From: Rapidithrix thailandica
GTDB lineage: Bacteria; Bacteroidota; Bacteroidia; Cytophagales; Flammeovirgaceae
NCBI RefSeq assembly: GCF_039710355.1
Contig: NZ_JBDKWZ010000001.1
Location: 124,001-188,000, forward strand
DNA: 64,000 nt
Reading direction: 5' to 3'
Below the pieces are notes generated by a model. The model was not told the DNA's origin. It did no database searches and saw only the letters and a program-made list of their open reading frames with translations. The translations under genes and the position numbers were made by a program. Below, piece by piece: positions 9,806-18,428 of this stretch; the stretch's first letter is position 1; every line of letters starts with the position of its first letter.

Positions 9806-9840
9806 AAATATCCCCCGATACTCGATGCCGGGGGATATTT
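9806..9840 (+). terminator. Rho-independent terminator of the DUF6263 gene
   Basis: Arms at 9806-9817 and 9829-9840 pair perfectly over 12 bases (AAATATCCCCCG against its complement) around an 11-base loop, ending in T-rich sequence 43 bases after the stop codon. Confidence 0.85.
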
Positions 9841-9843
9841 TTC

Positions 9844-10109
9844 ATACTAAAAGATAGGTCGATGGACATTATTCAAACCAAATTCAAGGAAATTAGGACC
9901 TAAGGTCAAACAGACTTTCCATATTTGGTCAAATCTTTATCTTATGCATTTTTTATATTGTTAATCACAAGAAACACATAAGAAAGACCTTGCCTAGGTC
10001 TTGTAATAGATAGTGTGACTCATAGAAGCGGATGTAATCAGTATTTTTGATTTTTTTTGGTTTTTTTTCAAAATCAGTAATTATGCCCTCTCAGAGGGTG
10101 TTTTTATTT
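9844..10109. other. AT-rich intergenic spacer with small hairpins
   Basis: The region has no gene. It holds a perfect 7-bp hairpin with a 5-base loop (AAGACCT at 9984-9990, AGGTCTT at 9996-10002). A short GC stem, CCCTC-TCA-GAGGG at about 10084-10096, is followed by a T-rich run on the plus strand. The second could act as a weak plus-strand terminator, although no plus-strand gene was found between it and the terminator at 9806-9840. Confidence 0.35.
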
Positions 10110-11201
10110 TTAAAATTTAAATAAAAAGCTATTGGGCAATACTCCGGATGCTATAGTATTTTTTGCTTCTCCGGAAGCATTGAAAATCAACACGGAGCCT
10201 TCCCCTTGGTAGTTGTTGGAGTCCGCGATATAAATATCCCCGGAATTGGGAGCAATGCCGAGCCCGTAATAATTTTCCCCGCTGAGAAGTGATGTTTCCG
10301 GGCCTTCGGTAGCCGTAATGTCTACAGCAAACAAGTGAGTAGTAGTACTTGGGTATGCTTCCGCTCCTAAGAAATAGATTTTATCTTTACTGCCATTGAT
10401 GGCCATATTACCGGTGGCCTGGGTCCCGGCTAAATCAATGCTGTGTTCAATTTCATCGGTTTCAGGGTTGATGCGTTGTAATTGAGGCGTACCTCCGGCA
10501 AAGCCACCCGTACTGATTACCCATAGTTGTCCGTTTTTGTCTACTGCAAAATGTTTAGGGCTGGTATTGGTTTTCAGTTTCTTTACAATAGCCTCTGTAG
10601 ACGGATCGATAATCGTTACGATATCCGTATAGCTGTTGGCTATATAAATTTTATCATTCAGTGCAATGATTCCCTCCGGTCCTGAAGGGACATCGATGAA
10701 TTTTTTAATACTGTGGTTTTCCAGGTCGATAACCGCTACTTTTGACTCGGGAAGTGTATAGTTTTCATCGAAAGCTCCCCATACAGTGACGAAACCTTTG
10801 TTATTGATTCCTGCAAAATACCGGGGCGAAACCAGTTGTTCATCTTCAATCGGTGCTTGTAGTGCCTGGTAGGTCTTTTCGTTTACCACCTCAATTTTAT
10901 CGGCTTTGTTGCAAAGGAGATAGGCTGTATTTTTATACCAGGTGACCGATTGAATACTGGCGCTGATTTTTCTGGACTCGTTCCCGGATTCAAAGATATT
11001 CTTACTGATTTCCTGAGACTGTGTGTTGTACCAGCTTAAAGATCCGTTGCCACTGCCAAAATTTCCCTCGTTTACAATCAATACTCCCGGTTTTTCATAA
11101 CCAGGTAAAAGATCGGCCGGCTTGTCATCGTCATTTTCACAAGCGGAAAATGCAAATAAAATCAGAATCAACGAAGCGAATAATTGTAATTGCCTCTTCA
11201 T
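10110..11201 (-). CDS. Surface beta-propeller lipoprotein (DUF5074/YncE-like), probable BtuG-type cobalamin-binding protein
   Basis: A 363-residue lipoprotein: signal peptide with lipobox FSAC (Cys about residue 20) followed by acidic ENDDDKP, the pattern of a surface-exported Bacteroidota lipoprotein. The body contains repeated blades such as GVLIVNEGNFGSGNGSLSWY, KIYIANSYTDIVTIIDPST and KIYFLGAEAYP, consistent with a seven-bladed YncE-like propeller. In Bacteroides, BtuG proteins of this class cap the BtuB receptor and bind B12 very tightly. Here the gene is 9 bases downstream of the btuB-like receptor at the end of a cobalamin-riboswitch operon, which supports that role. Cobalamin binding itself is inferred from context. 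Confidence 0.8.
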   Translation of the reverse strand: MKRQLQLFASLILILFAFSACENDDDKPADLLPGYEKPGVLIVNEGNFGSGNGSLSWYNTQSQEISKNIFESGNESRKISASIQSVTWYKNTAYLLCNKADKIEVVNEKTYQALQAPIEDEQLVSPRYFAGINNKGFVTVWGAFDENYTLPESKVAVIDLENHSIKKFIDVPSGPEGIIALNDKIYIANSYTDIVTIIDPSTEAIVKKLKTNTSPKHFAVDKNGQLWVISTGGFAGGTPQLQRINPETDEIEHSIDLAGTQATGNMAINGSKDKIYFLGAEAYPSTTTHLFAVDITATEGPETSLLSGENYYGLGIAPNSGDIYIADSNNYQGEGSVLIFNASGEAKNTIASGVLPNSFLFKF

Positions 11202-11210
11202 AAAGTTTGG

Positions 11211-13130
11211 TTATTTATTTGATGTGAAAAAATGAAAATTCAGTTGAACTTGATAGTACCTTCCGGGCATGGCATAATTGTCATAAGCCTGATAAGAAAC
11301 ATTTCCTACATTTTTTACCGTGACTTGTACGGAGCCTTTAAAGGAGTCTTTTTGAAAGCTTTTACCTACATTAACATCCATCAAAAAATAAGAAGGAAGT
11401 GCCCCTTCATTGGTGGGGGTGGTATATTGCTTTCCGGTATAATTTCCCGAAAGTGAAAAATGCCATTGTTTGTAATGGCTTGTCAACGAACCGACAAGCT
11501 TATGCCGGGGGGTATAAGGTAGTTGTTTCTTAGCCGAACGATCCGTATGGCTAAGTCCTTTTTGATTTATGGCCTGGATCATGCTGTACCGGGTTGTCGC
11601 ATTCCACCGCCAATGCCCGAGGGTATACCGGACATCACCATTGAGTTCAACGCCACTGGAATGTACCTTTTTAATATTCCGAGGCGAGTGAAAACTTCCC
11701 ACAGGTATCCATAAAATCCAGTCATTTACCCAAGAGTAGAAATACACACTTCCGAAGTGGAACCGCCAACCGGAAGTTTGATATTGGTAATCCAGCCCTC
11801 CTTCAAGATGATAACCCGATTCAGGTTTTAAGTCCAGGTTGCCCCCCGGTTGCCAATACAAATCATTAAAGGTGGGAATCCGGTAGCTTCGCGAGCCATT
11901 GGCCTTTAGCCGGAGTTGTCGTTTGCTTGTCTTCCAAAGGAGCCATTCGTTACCTATGGAAGGGGCAAACTGGGAGCGGTAGCCCGAAACGAAATTTTGA
12001 CGTAAATTAAAACCTGCTTTCCACCAAGGAAAGAATTGATAGCTATTCAGCAAAAATACATCTATCCGGTTTTGAACGGTGTTTTCAGGATAGGCCTCTA
12101 CTTCGGGGAAAATCCGCTTTCCTTGTATTCCGGCTTTCATCCGGAAACCAGTTTCAAAGGTCTTTTCGTATTGAAGTTTGAGAATGCCACGAGAAGTAGC
12201 GATGGTAGACTTATCGTCATAGTTCTGATAATCCCGTACATAAGCAAGCATAGCCTGCCAAATACCTAAGTGATTGTGAAGGCGGTAGTCAGAAAGGATA
12301 CGCAGGGAGCGATCCGTCAAGTGCGTATAAGTGGAGGGCTTCCGGTTGTCGGCCATGATGGGTTGAATTTCGTCTGCACTGTGGTTGTACCAGGCTTTGA
12401 AGGAAAGTGATTGCCGGGAAGAAAGCCGGTACGATACTTCTTGTAACAGCCCGTAGTTCCGGTAAGAGGCATTGTCTTGCCGTTCGGAAGGTTTGCCATA
12501 CTTAGTTGTATTCCGGAAAGGGAAATCGTTTTGAGAGTATTTATGGTAAATCACCGTTTTCCCTTCCCAGCTTCCGTTGCCGTACCGGGCCTTTATTCCC
12601 GAAAAAGTGGTTCCGAAGCTTTCGATGGTTTGTGAAAGATTGATTTGCCAGCCATCATGCCATTGTGCTTCCGAGTTGAGCAAAATACTGCCCCCAATGG
12701 CCCCGCTGCCATACAAAGTACTGCCTCCACCCAAGTGGATTTTTAATTTATCAAATAAAAAGACGGGAATGTTAGAAAAATCGGGTTGCCCTAAAGTAAG
12801 GGAGTTCAGGTTAAGGCCATTCCATAAGATGGCGCTGTGGTTGGAACCCGTTCCCCGCAGGGTGGCAGAGGCGGTCATCCCATGGCCGTATTGTTTGAGG
12901 TGCAAACCGGATTGTTGGCTGAGTACATCGCCCAGGTTGGCCGAAGCATAGCGGGCCAAAGTGGTGGAATCAAGGAGTTGTACCTGACTTCCCAAACTGT
13001 ATTTTTTCTCATCCGGAAGACCTAATACTTTTACTTCTTTCAACCAAATCAAACTATCGCTGAATTGAGCAATTCCCGTAAAGGGAAAATTAAGTAAGCA
13101 TATGATACTGATAAGAATCCGTTTGCTCAT
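11211..13130 (-). CDS. btuB: TonB-dependent outer membrane receptor, BtuB-like (cobalamin)
   Basis: A 639-residue outer-membrane receptor, close in size to E. coli BtuB and much shorter than SusC-type receptors. Signal peptide 1-21 (ending GIAQ), a possible TonB box around LKEVKVLG, then a plug domain with ASATLRGTGSNHSAILWNGL and GGGSTLYGSGAIGGSILL. A beta-barrel of alternating aromatic strands follows and ends in Phe-rich sequence (YYQVQLNFHFF). It is the fourth gene of the riboswitch-controlled operon, 64 bases after the ATPase gene and 9 bases before the BtuG-like gene. The substrate call rests on the riboswitch and on the partner ABC transporter genes. Confidence 0.88.
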   Translation of the reverse strand: MSKRILISIICLLNFPFTGIAQFSDSLIWLKEVKVLGLPDEKKYSLGSQVQLLDSTTLARYASANLGDVLSQQSGLHLKQYGHGMTASATLRGTGSNHSAILWNGLNLNSLTLGQPDFSNIPVFLFDKLKIHLGGGSTLYGSGAIGGSILLNSEAQWHDGWQINLSQTIESFGTTFSGIKARYGNGSWEGKTVIYHKYSQNDFPFRNTTKYGKPSERQDNASYRNYGLLQEVSYRLSSRQSLSFKAWYNHSADEIQPIMADNRKPSTYTHLTDRSLRILSDYRLHNHLGIWQAMLAYVRDYQNYDDKSTIATSRGILKLQYEKTFETGFRMKAGIQGKRIFPEVEAYPENTVQNRIDVFLLNSYQFFPWWKAGFNLRQNFVSGYRSQFAPSIGNEWLLWKTSKRQLRLKANGSRSYRIPTFNDLYWQPGGNLDLKPESGYHLEGGLDYQYQTSGWRFHFGSVYFYSWVNDWILWIPVGSFHSPRNIKKVHSSGVELNGDVRYTLGHWRWNATTRYSMIQAINQKGLSHTDRSAKKQLPYTPRHKLVGSLTSHYKQWHFSLSGNYTGKQYTTPTNEGALPSYFLMDVNVGKSFQKDSFKGSVQVTVKNVGNVSYQAYDNYAMPGRYYQVQLNFHFFTSNK

Positions 13131-13194
13131 GGTATACTTTTACTGATTCACTTGTTCTTTTTAAATTTTTCTGATCAGGGAATTGCAATCTGAT

Positions 13195-14250
13195 TTAGGT
13201 AGAAGATGCATGGCTATTGATGGCCGGTTGAGACGTTTGAAGGGTTTTTAACAGGCTTTCAATATTGCTTACAGTATGGATTTGGTCATGTAGACGGATG
13301 TGCCAGGTATACACTTGGTTTTGCTTGAACACTTCTATAAGGGGCATCCCTCCTTCTGTTTGTGAATGCACCTCATAGCCTTGCCTCTCCAAAGCCCTTT
13401 GGGTCCAATATTTGCCTGTTCCGGTGCCTTTGAGTACGATTGGCGCTTTTCCTTCCGTGTGCATTTTAAAGCGTCCGCTGCGTTTATCGAAAGCAAACCC
13501 ACTGCTGGAAAATGCTTTTTCAAAGGCCCCGCTAAGAACCAGGTCTTCCGGGGTTCCGCTGACCATTCCTTCTTTGGATTGCATAAGCCAAAGTTTGTCG
13601 GCCCCTTGTAACGCCAGATCCAGTTCATGCGTGGTGAGTAAAATGGCTTTGCCTGTCGTTAGAGCAAGTTTGTGTAACAAGCGCATTACTTCCACCCGGT
13701 TGGGTAAATCCAGATGGGCCGTAGGTTCATCCAGCAGAATTAGAGGAGTGTCTTGTGCCAAAGCACGGGCAATCATTACTTTTTGCCGTTCTCCGTCACT
13801 AAGCTTGTCTATGGTTTTGTCTGCAAAAGAATCCGTATGAGTGGCTAAGAGTGCACATTGGATATGTTCATGATCTTTGGGAGATAAATTCCCCCACCAT
13901 CCGGTGTAGGGATACCGGCCCATTGCGACTAAGGAATAGACCGGAAGGTTGTCCGTAGGAATCCGCTCTGTGAGTACTACACTCACCATTTTGGCCATTT
14001 TGCTGGCAGAGAGTTTGTCCAAACGGGTTGCTCCTATATAGATTTTTCCTTGTAAGGGTTTGTGCAATCCGGCCAGGGTTCTTAATAAAGTCGATTTACC
14101 CACCCCATTCGGACCTAACAAGCATACCAACTCTCCTGGCATCAGTTGCTCTTGGATGACTCTGTTAAATAAGGAAAACGCCTTGCCTTTTTTAGGTTGG
14201 TAGCCAATTGCTAATTGTTCAAGAGTCGCTATGGAAGATGTAGTAGACAT
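13195..14250 (-). CDS. btuD: ABC transporter ATPase for cobalamin (BtuD/FecE-like) with extra C-terminal domain
   Basis: The ATPase partner of the FecCD-type permease. Walker A is GPNGVGKST (about residues 45-53), the signature is LSDGE in place of LSGGE, Walker B is LILLDEPT and the switch His lies in LLTTHELDLAL. The usual family length is about 250-265 residues; this protein has 351. The additional stretch of about 95 residues (from about 255, including IVLKGTGTGKYWTQRALE and a repeated HIRLHDQIHTV strand pattern) looks like a small alpha/beta domain that I do not recognise. It sits 27 bases after btuC and 64 before btuB. The role in B12 import is inferred from the operon. Confidence 0.88.
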   Translation of the reverse strand: MSTTSSIATLEQLAIGYQPKKGKAFSLFNRVIQEQLMPGELVCLLGPNGVGKSTLLRTLAGLHKPLQGKIYIGATRLDKLSASKMAKMVSVVLTERIPTDNLPVYSLVAMGRYPYTGWWGNLSPKDHEHIQCALLATHTDSFADKTIDKLSDGERQKVMIARALAQDTPLILLDEPTAHLDLPNRVEVMRLLHKLALTTGKAILLTTHELDLALQGADKLWLMQSKEGMVSGTPEDLVLSGAFEKAFSSSGFAFDKRSGRFKMHTEGKAPIVLKGTGTGKYWTQRALERQGYEVHSQTEGGMPLIEVFKQNQVYTWHIRLHDQIHTVSNIESLLKTLQTSQPAINSHASST

Positions 14251-14277
14251 TGTTGTACAGGGCCTGTTTTCAATTCT

Positions 14278-15354
14278 TTATTGTTGAAGTTTTCTTCGTT
14301 TCATAATCACCCAAATGACGACCGGTGAACCGATCAGGGCGGTGATGGCATTCATGGGTAGGGTAATGCTACTACCGGGTACATGGGCGATGATATCACA
14401 AGCCAACATAATCGCGATACCCAGAAAACATGCCCCCGGGATAATTAACCGGTGGTCGGAACTGTTGAGTAAGGCCCGGGTAAGATGAGGGACGGCAATG
14501 CCGATAAAACCGATGGGCCCGCAAAAGCCTGTGACAGAACCTGCCAGCAAACTGACACAAAGAATCACCCAAAAACGGATTTGGCGAACGCCTAAACCCA
14601 GGCTCCGGGCGTAATTTTCTCCAAGCAAAAGCATATTTAACGGTTTGGAAGCCAGAAAGGCCAATACCAAACCCACGAGTACGGCTAAGCCTAGTACGAT
14701 GAGTTGATCTCCGGTAACACCTTCTACACTGCCAAACGTCCAGAGTACATAATCTTTGATTTCTTCCGGGTTGCTGAAATATTGCCAAACAGCCACTAAG
14801 GAAATGGTGATATTTCCAACCATTAGTCCCACTATGAGTAATACGACATTGTCCCGGATGACAGAGGCGACTGCCAAAATGACGAGCATTACTAAGGAGG
14901 CTCCTGCAAAAGCAGCCCCAGCCAACAACCAGCTTTCTGTTAATCCCAAATGCTTTAGAGAATATACGGAGGCAATATTTCCCGCTCCGAGCATGACCAA
15001 CGCTACTCCCAGACTGGCACCTGCCGTAATGCCCAATACCGAAGGGCCGGCCAAAGGGTTGCGAAATAAGGTTTGCATCTGCAAACCGGCTACGGACAGT
15101 GCCCCTCCGGCAAACACGGCGGTTAAGGCTTTGGGCAACCGGATTTTTAAGAGGATATTTTCCCAAATTTGGTTTTCAATATCCACTCCTCCCAATACCC
15201 GTAAAGCTTCCGTTATAGGGATTTTGACCGATCCTAACAGTAGGTCCCCGAGAAACAGGCCCAAAGACAAAACAAAAAAGCCCGTAATCCAAAGGAGTTG
15301 CCTACCTCTGGAGGAGGGTGTTTGTACGACCCTATGTTCTGTACTGATTTGCAA
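14278..15354 (-). CDS. btuC: FecCD/BtuC-type ABC transporter permease (cobalamin)
   Basis: A 358-residue inner-membrane permease with about ten hydrophobic helices. Family hallmarks are RLPKALTAVFAGGALSVAG near residue 70, NPLAGPSVLGITAGASLG near 95, and FCGPIGFIGIAVPHLTR near 275, the last being the coupling-helix region that contacts the ATPase. Length is normal for BtuC/FecD proteins. It follows btuF by 32 bases and precedes btuD by 27. A strongly hydrophilic N-terminal 25 residues precedes the first helix. The general family is certain; B12 specificity rests on the riboswitch. Confidence 0.92.
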   Translation of the reverse strand: MQISTEHRVVQTPSSRGRQLLWITGFFVLSLGLFLGDLLLGSVKIPITEALRVLGGVDIENQIWENILLKIRLPKALTAVFAGGALSVAGLQMQTLFRNPLAGPSVLGITAGASLGVALVMLGAGNIASVYSLKHLGLTESWLLAGAAFAGASLVMLVILAVASVIRDNVVLLIVGLMVGNITISLVAVWQYFSNPEEIKDYVLWTFGSVEGVTGDQLIVLGLAVLVGLVLAFLASKPLNMLLLGENYARSLGLGVRQIRFWVILCVSLLAGSVTGFCGPIGFIGIAVPHLTRALLNSSDHRLIIPGACFLGIAIMLACDIIAHVPGSSITLPMNAITALIGSPVVIWVIMKRRKLQQ

Positions 15355-15386
15355 AAGCTAGACGGATAGAAATAAAAAATAAATTG

Positions 15387-16595
15387 CTAGTTTAAGCGCT
15401 CAAAATAGTGCATTTTGTGCTCTGGAAGGCGTTCCGGATGCAATATTTTGATGAAATCGGCCAAAACCAAATGAGGGTGGGTGACACCACTTTCCCAATA
15501 GTCATTTCCCTGTGTAGTGGGGTTGGTCCGTTTGGTGTTGGAATAGACTTCTTGTTGTTGATAAGCCTGGAAGTCCGTGAAGCGTTCGTCCCGGGCTTGA
15601 AGTTCGGGAAGGCTTTGTACATTGGAAGTAATGATCCACTTATCGGCTTTTACTCCTACCGGGTACACAGCCTCAAAGTCCAACTGCATACTGCCCGTAG
15701 TACTGTCTTGTTGCCAAGGGTAGTTACCCGCAGCTTCCAACAATAACCGGCTCATAAAACTTTTGCCTCCGGGCATAAACCAAGTGCCTTTATAAGGGAC
15801 ACCACAAATGACGGTAGGGCTTTGCGGGGTATTTTCTACCAACTTTGCCAAACGCTGGTATTCCTCTTCTACTTTTTGAAATTTTTCATTGGCCAAAGCT
15901 TCTTTGTCAAGCAAGGCTGCCATCACCTTTACCCATTCGGCTTTTCCCAAGGCGGAGGTTTCCAGCCATTCGGCATTTAATACCACAGGAATGCCTGCTT
16001 CATTGATCATGCGATAGATCTCCAGTTGTGTTTCGCTCCATGAGGTAGCGATCATCACCTCGGGTTGTTGGGCAAACAATAGCTCTTGGTTGATGGAAAC
16101 AGAATTGCCAAAGCTTTGTATGTTTCCGCTTTGTAAGGCTTGAAGCAAGGTGGAATCATAAAAATATTCACCGCAGGTAACCGTGTGAATGGCATCGGTG
16201 GCCTCCAAAAAGCTGCATAGGGATGCATGGGTAGTCGATGTCAAGGCTATTTTTTCTACCGGAGTCCGGATAATGGTACTTTGCTCTTTGTTGATTCCTT
16301 CCGGAAGAGTTTCCCCTTTGGCAATGAGGTAATAAACCAACGTGTCTCCTTTGTAAAAGACCTGAAGTTTTTTGAACTTCTTATGATAGGTCAATTTAAA
16401 ATTTTGAGCATGTTGTACGGTGGTAAGCGGAGTGACGGTAGCCGTGGCAGGCTCCTGAGAAACCATCGTATTTGTTTCCTCTTTGCGCTGAGAGTGGCAG
16501 GCAAAAAGTGAAACAAGCATGAAAAGGCTTGAGAAGAAGCAAAGATAGCTTTGTACAGCCTTGCTCCTTTGCAGTTGTCTTTTGTTTGTCTTCAT
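15387..16595 (-). CDS. btuF: ABC transporter substrate-binding lipoprotein, BtuF-like (cobalamin)
   Basis: 402 residues. The N-terminus has a long hydrophobic segment ending SLFAC, a lipobox with Cys about residue 33, followed by a polar linker, so it should be a periplasmic lipoprotein. The mature part has the class III binding-protein pattern: LTSTTHASLCSFLEATDAI, VSINQELLFAQQPEVMI, IPVVLNAEWLETSALGKAEWV and a closing lobe ending in HPHLVLADFIKIL. It is the first gene after the cobalamin riboswitch. It is longer than E. coli BtuF, mostly through an N-terminal extension before the first lobe. Confidence 0.87.
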   Translation of the reverse strand: MKTNKRQLQRSKAVQSYLCFFSSLFMLVSLFACHSQRKEETNTMVSQEPATATVTPLTTVQHAQNFKLTYHKKFKKLQVFYKGDTLVYYLIAKGETLPEGINKEQSTIIRTPVEKIALTSTTHASLCSFLEATDAIHTVTCGEYFYDSTLLQALQSGNIQSFGNSVSINQELLFAQQPEVMIATSWSETQLEIYRMINEAGIPVVLNAEWLETSALGKAEWVKVMAALLDKEALANEKFQKVEEEYQRLAKLVENTPQSPTVICGVPYKGTWFMPGGKSFMSRLLLEAAGNYPWQQDSTTGSMQLDFEAVYPVGVKADKWIITSNVQSLPELQARDERFTDFQAYQQQEVYSNTKRTNPTTQGNDYWESGVTHPHLVLADFIKILHPERLPEHKMHYFERLN

Positions 16596-16663
16596 AAGAT
16601 TAAAATGCTTTTATCCCCGAAAGCTAGCAGCAATTCCTGAAGGAAAAACTCCTGAACTATATA

Positions 16664-16850
16664 AAAGGCAGGTCTTCTGGCTTCCCTGTTCTCGGCCGCC
16701 TTCCCATCCGGTAGGATAGTGGCTGGTATGGCCGGAAATTTTGGTCAGGTATATCTTTATTTCCTGACCTGATAGGGTTACAGCAGCGAGGACTGCACCG
16801 GATTTTCACCGGTTTCCCTTTTCATCTTCTTTGTTAGGAGAAGAACCTTC
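16664..16850 (-). ncRNA. Cobalamin riboswitch (AdoCbl class) upstream of btuF
   Basis: Read on the minus strand, the leader contains the ordered conserved boxes of cobalamin riboswitches. These are AAAAGGGAAACCGGTGAAAA (about 16808-16827), CCGGTGCAGTCCTCGCTGCTGTAACC just after it (the B12-box core), a variable hairpin built on CAGGTCAGGAAAT/ATACCTGACC, GCCACT near 16720, and the closing GGGAAG...AGAAGACCTGCC ending near 16665. The leader ends about 70 bases before the btuF start codon. No obvious rho-independent terminator lies in those 70 bases, so control could act on translation initiation. Ends are approximate. Confidence 0.95.
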
Positions 16851-16857
16851 TTATGCA

Positions 16858-16865
16858 CAAAGGTA
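16858..16865 (-). promoter_or_regulatory. Candidate -7 box TACCTTTG of the cobalamin operon
   Basis: TACCTTTG on the minus strand matches the Bacteroidota TAnnTTTG consensus. It lies a few bases upstream of the riboswitch 5' end, the right distance for a transcript that begins with the aptamer. The -33 element is not clear. Confidence 0.55.
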
Positions 16866-17085
16866 AGAACTTTCCTAAATTGTTGCCTTTCCGTGTGTAA
16901 ACTTTAGCAGTAAAAGACTTAGAACCGGAAACTCAAAGCGCTTTTGTATTTTGACTTACTAGCTACCAGAGCCCTGCCCCGTTACCTGTGTGAAAAGTAA
17001 CTATGTATGTTTGGAGAAAAAACTTAACGATCGTTCGGATAGGGAAAAGCAAACGTATATCGGAGTGCTTTCGTCAGAGGGGTTA

Positions 17086-17155
17086 TTCCTTTAAGGTTTA
17101 AACCGGAGGTTCGAATAGGTGCGAACGACAAGGCCCGGAGTAAACCTTAAAGGAA
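17086..17155. repeat. 70-nt nested inverted repeat
   Basis: Outer arms at 17086-17100 (TTCCTTTAAGGTTTA) and 17141-17155 are a perfect 15-bp inverted repeat. Inside them, GTTCG (17109-17113) pairs with CGAAC (17122-17126), and two CCGG blocks flank that inner hairpin. It sits 17 bases downstream of the minus-strand isomerase stop. Neither side carries a long T-run, so it is not a textbook terminator. It may be a bidirectional 3' structure, a small structured RNA or a small palindromic dispersed element. Confidence 0.6.
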
Positions 17156-17172
17156 GAAAATATGATATGTTT

Positions 17173-18141
17173 TTAACTAAATACTTCTCTGAACAACTCA
17201 ATGCTCTTTTTAACTCCTGAATCCGGTGCTTCTTTCCCTTCAAATTCCAGGGAAATATAACCGGAGTAGTTTGCCGATTTCAGCATGTTGGCGATGCGTT
17301 GATAGTCCAGGTCGAGGGTGTACCATTCCCCTTCGCCATAGTAGGTTTTCGCTTGAATGAAATTGGCTTTTTTTACTATCTTTTCCAACTTGGTATACGG
17401 GTCTTCCAAAAAATTCCCCGTATCCATCAGTAAGCCCAACCAAGGGGAATTAATCTCATTGACAATGCGCAACAGGCCTTCAGGGGTGCGGGTGAGTCCC
17501 CAGTGGTTTTCCAATGCCAGCATTACTCCGCATTCTTCGGCTTTGGGCAAGCATTTTTGAATGCTGTCAATGCACCAGTTAAAGCCATCTTCTTCGGTAT
17601 ACCCTTCCAATACGGGTTCCTCTCCCCGTTGGGCCATCAGGTCGTCAAAGGATTTAATGGTATTCCACCGCCCTGAGTTGAGCCGGATACAGGGAATCCC
17701 CATTTTATAAGCGAGCTCAATACAGTGCAATGTATGGTCAATGTTTTTTTGCCTGACGGCAGGGTCCGGATCTACAAAATCCTGGTGAATCGAAAGGCAG
17801 ATGAGGTCAATGCCCAACGTAAAAGCTTTCCGTTTCAGCATTTGCAAATAGCTGTTTTCTTCCGAGTCCATTTGCCGGTGAAGAATATCCACGCCCTCTA
17901 CTCCCAGGGCCGCGGCCTTTTCAATCACCGTTTGTACGGTGGTTTTGGGCTCGCGAAAGTGCCAGTAGGAATAAGTGGAAATGGCCAGTTTGATCCGTTG
18001 AGTTAAGGGAATGCCCGAAACGATTTCTTCCCGAGGGGTTTTCTTTTGTTCATTCGTGTTGCATGCGGCCCCGGTTAATGCCAGCCCCCCGGCGGCCAGC
18101 ATGCTTTTCTTAAGGAGTTTTCTGCGGTTTAATTTGTCCAT
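17173..18141 (-). CDS. Sugar phosphate isomerase/epimerase-like TIM-barrel protein, exported lipoprotein
   Basis: An AP-endonuclease-2-type TIM barrel (322 residues from the chosen start). I prefer the ATG at 18141 over the one 24 bases upstream because it begins directly with MDKLNRRKLLKK, a Tat-like twin-arginine n-region, followed by a hydrophobic run and the lipobox LTGAAC. The barrel has typical strand ends: LAISTYSYWHF, GVEGVDILHRQMDSEENSY, LICLSIHQDF, IRLNSGR, LALENHWG and ISLEFEG; the Glu and His residues of these motifs normally bind a metal ion. Substrate unknown. It is monocistronic, with a 70-nt inverted repeat just past the stop. Such proteins in Bacteroidota often act in periplasmic sugar or inositol metabolism. 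Confidence 0.85.
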   Translation of the reverse strand: MDKLNRRKLLKKSMLAAGGLALTGAACNTNEQKKTPREEIVSGIPLTQRIKLAISTYSYWHFREPKTTVQTVIEKAAALGVEGVDILHRQMDSEENSYLQMLKRKAFTLGIDLICLSIHQDFVDPDPAVRQKNIDHTLHCIELAYKMGIPCIRLNSGRWNTIKSFDDLMAQRGEEPVLEGYTEEDGFNWCIDSIQKCLPKAEECGVMLALENHWGLTRTPEGLLRIVNEINSPWLGLLMDTGNFLEDPYTKLEKIVKKANFIQAKTYYGEGEWYTLDLDYQRIANMLKSANYSGYISLEFEGKEAPDSGVKKSIELFREVFS

Positions 18142-18335
18142 AATTGTTCTGTAGGTGTTAGACATCAGGTGTGGAATTAATCAATATCAGTTTGTAAAAA
18201 AACTCATGAGAGTTGAAAAAGCGATAGTTTAAGTTAGTAGATATATCTATCTTTCGCAATTTCCCATTCGGACTATCTTTTTTACTTAGGTGGAAGAGTG
18301 CGAATCTATGCAATCATATCCCCTCCGTTTTACTC

Positions 18336-18373
18336 GGGTATTCACCCGTTCACTCATTCATTGAGCAATACCC
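18336..18373. repeat. Hairpin containing a TTCACC...CACTCATTCA motif
   Basis: GGGTATT (18336-18342) and AATACCC (18367-18373) form a 7-bp stem. The loop holds TTCACCCGTTCACTCATTCA at 18341-18360, matching 18 of 20 bases at 53641-53660, so it belongs to the same dispersed sequence family. It lies about 55 bases upstream of the adenosyltransferase start codon. Confidence 0.5.
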
Positions 18374-18428
18374 CACAACGTGATTTATTTAGTATCTTTA
18401 GGCACTTACGCATAAAGTCTTTGTAATT

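Noticed and set aside
9844..10109. Possible small RNA between the DUF6263 terminator and the BtuG-like gene
   Set aside because: Hairpins are present but no promoter-like box in suitable position could be identified, so not called.
14396..15166. 256-codon minus-strand open frame
   Set aside because: Same strand but a different frame within the btuC permease; Arg/Gly/Cys-rich with no motif, while the permease frame carries all family motifs.
17101..17130. Possible tRNA T-arm (GGTTCGAATA within the nested repeat)
   Set aside because: No acceptor, D or anticodon arm can be folded around it; the 70-nt element is explained by its own nested inverted repeats.
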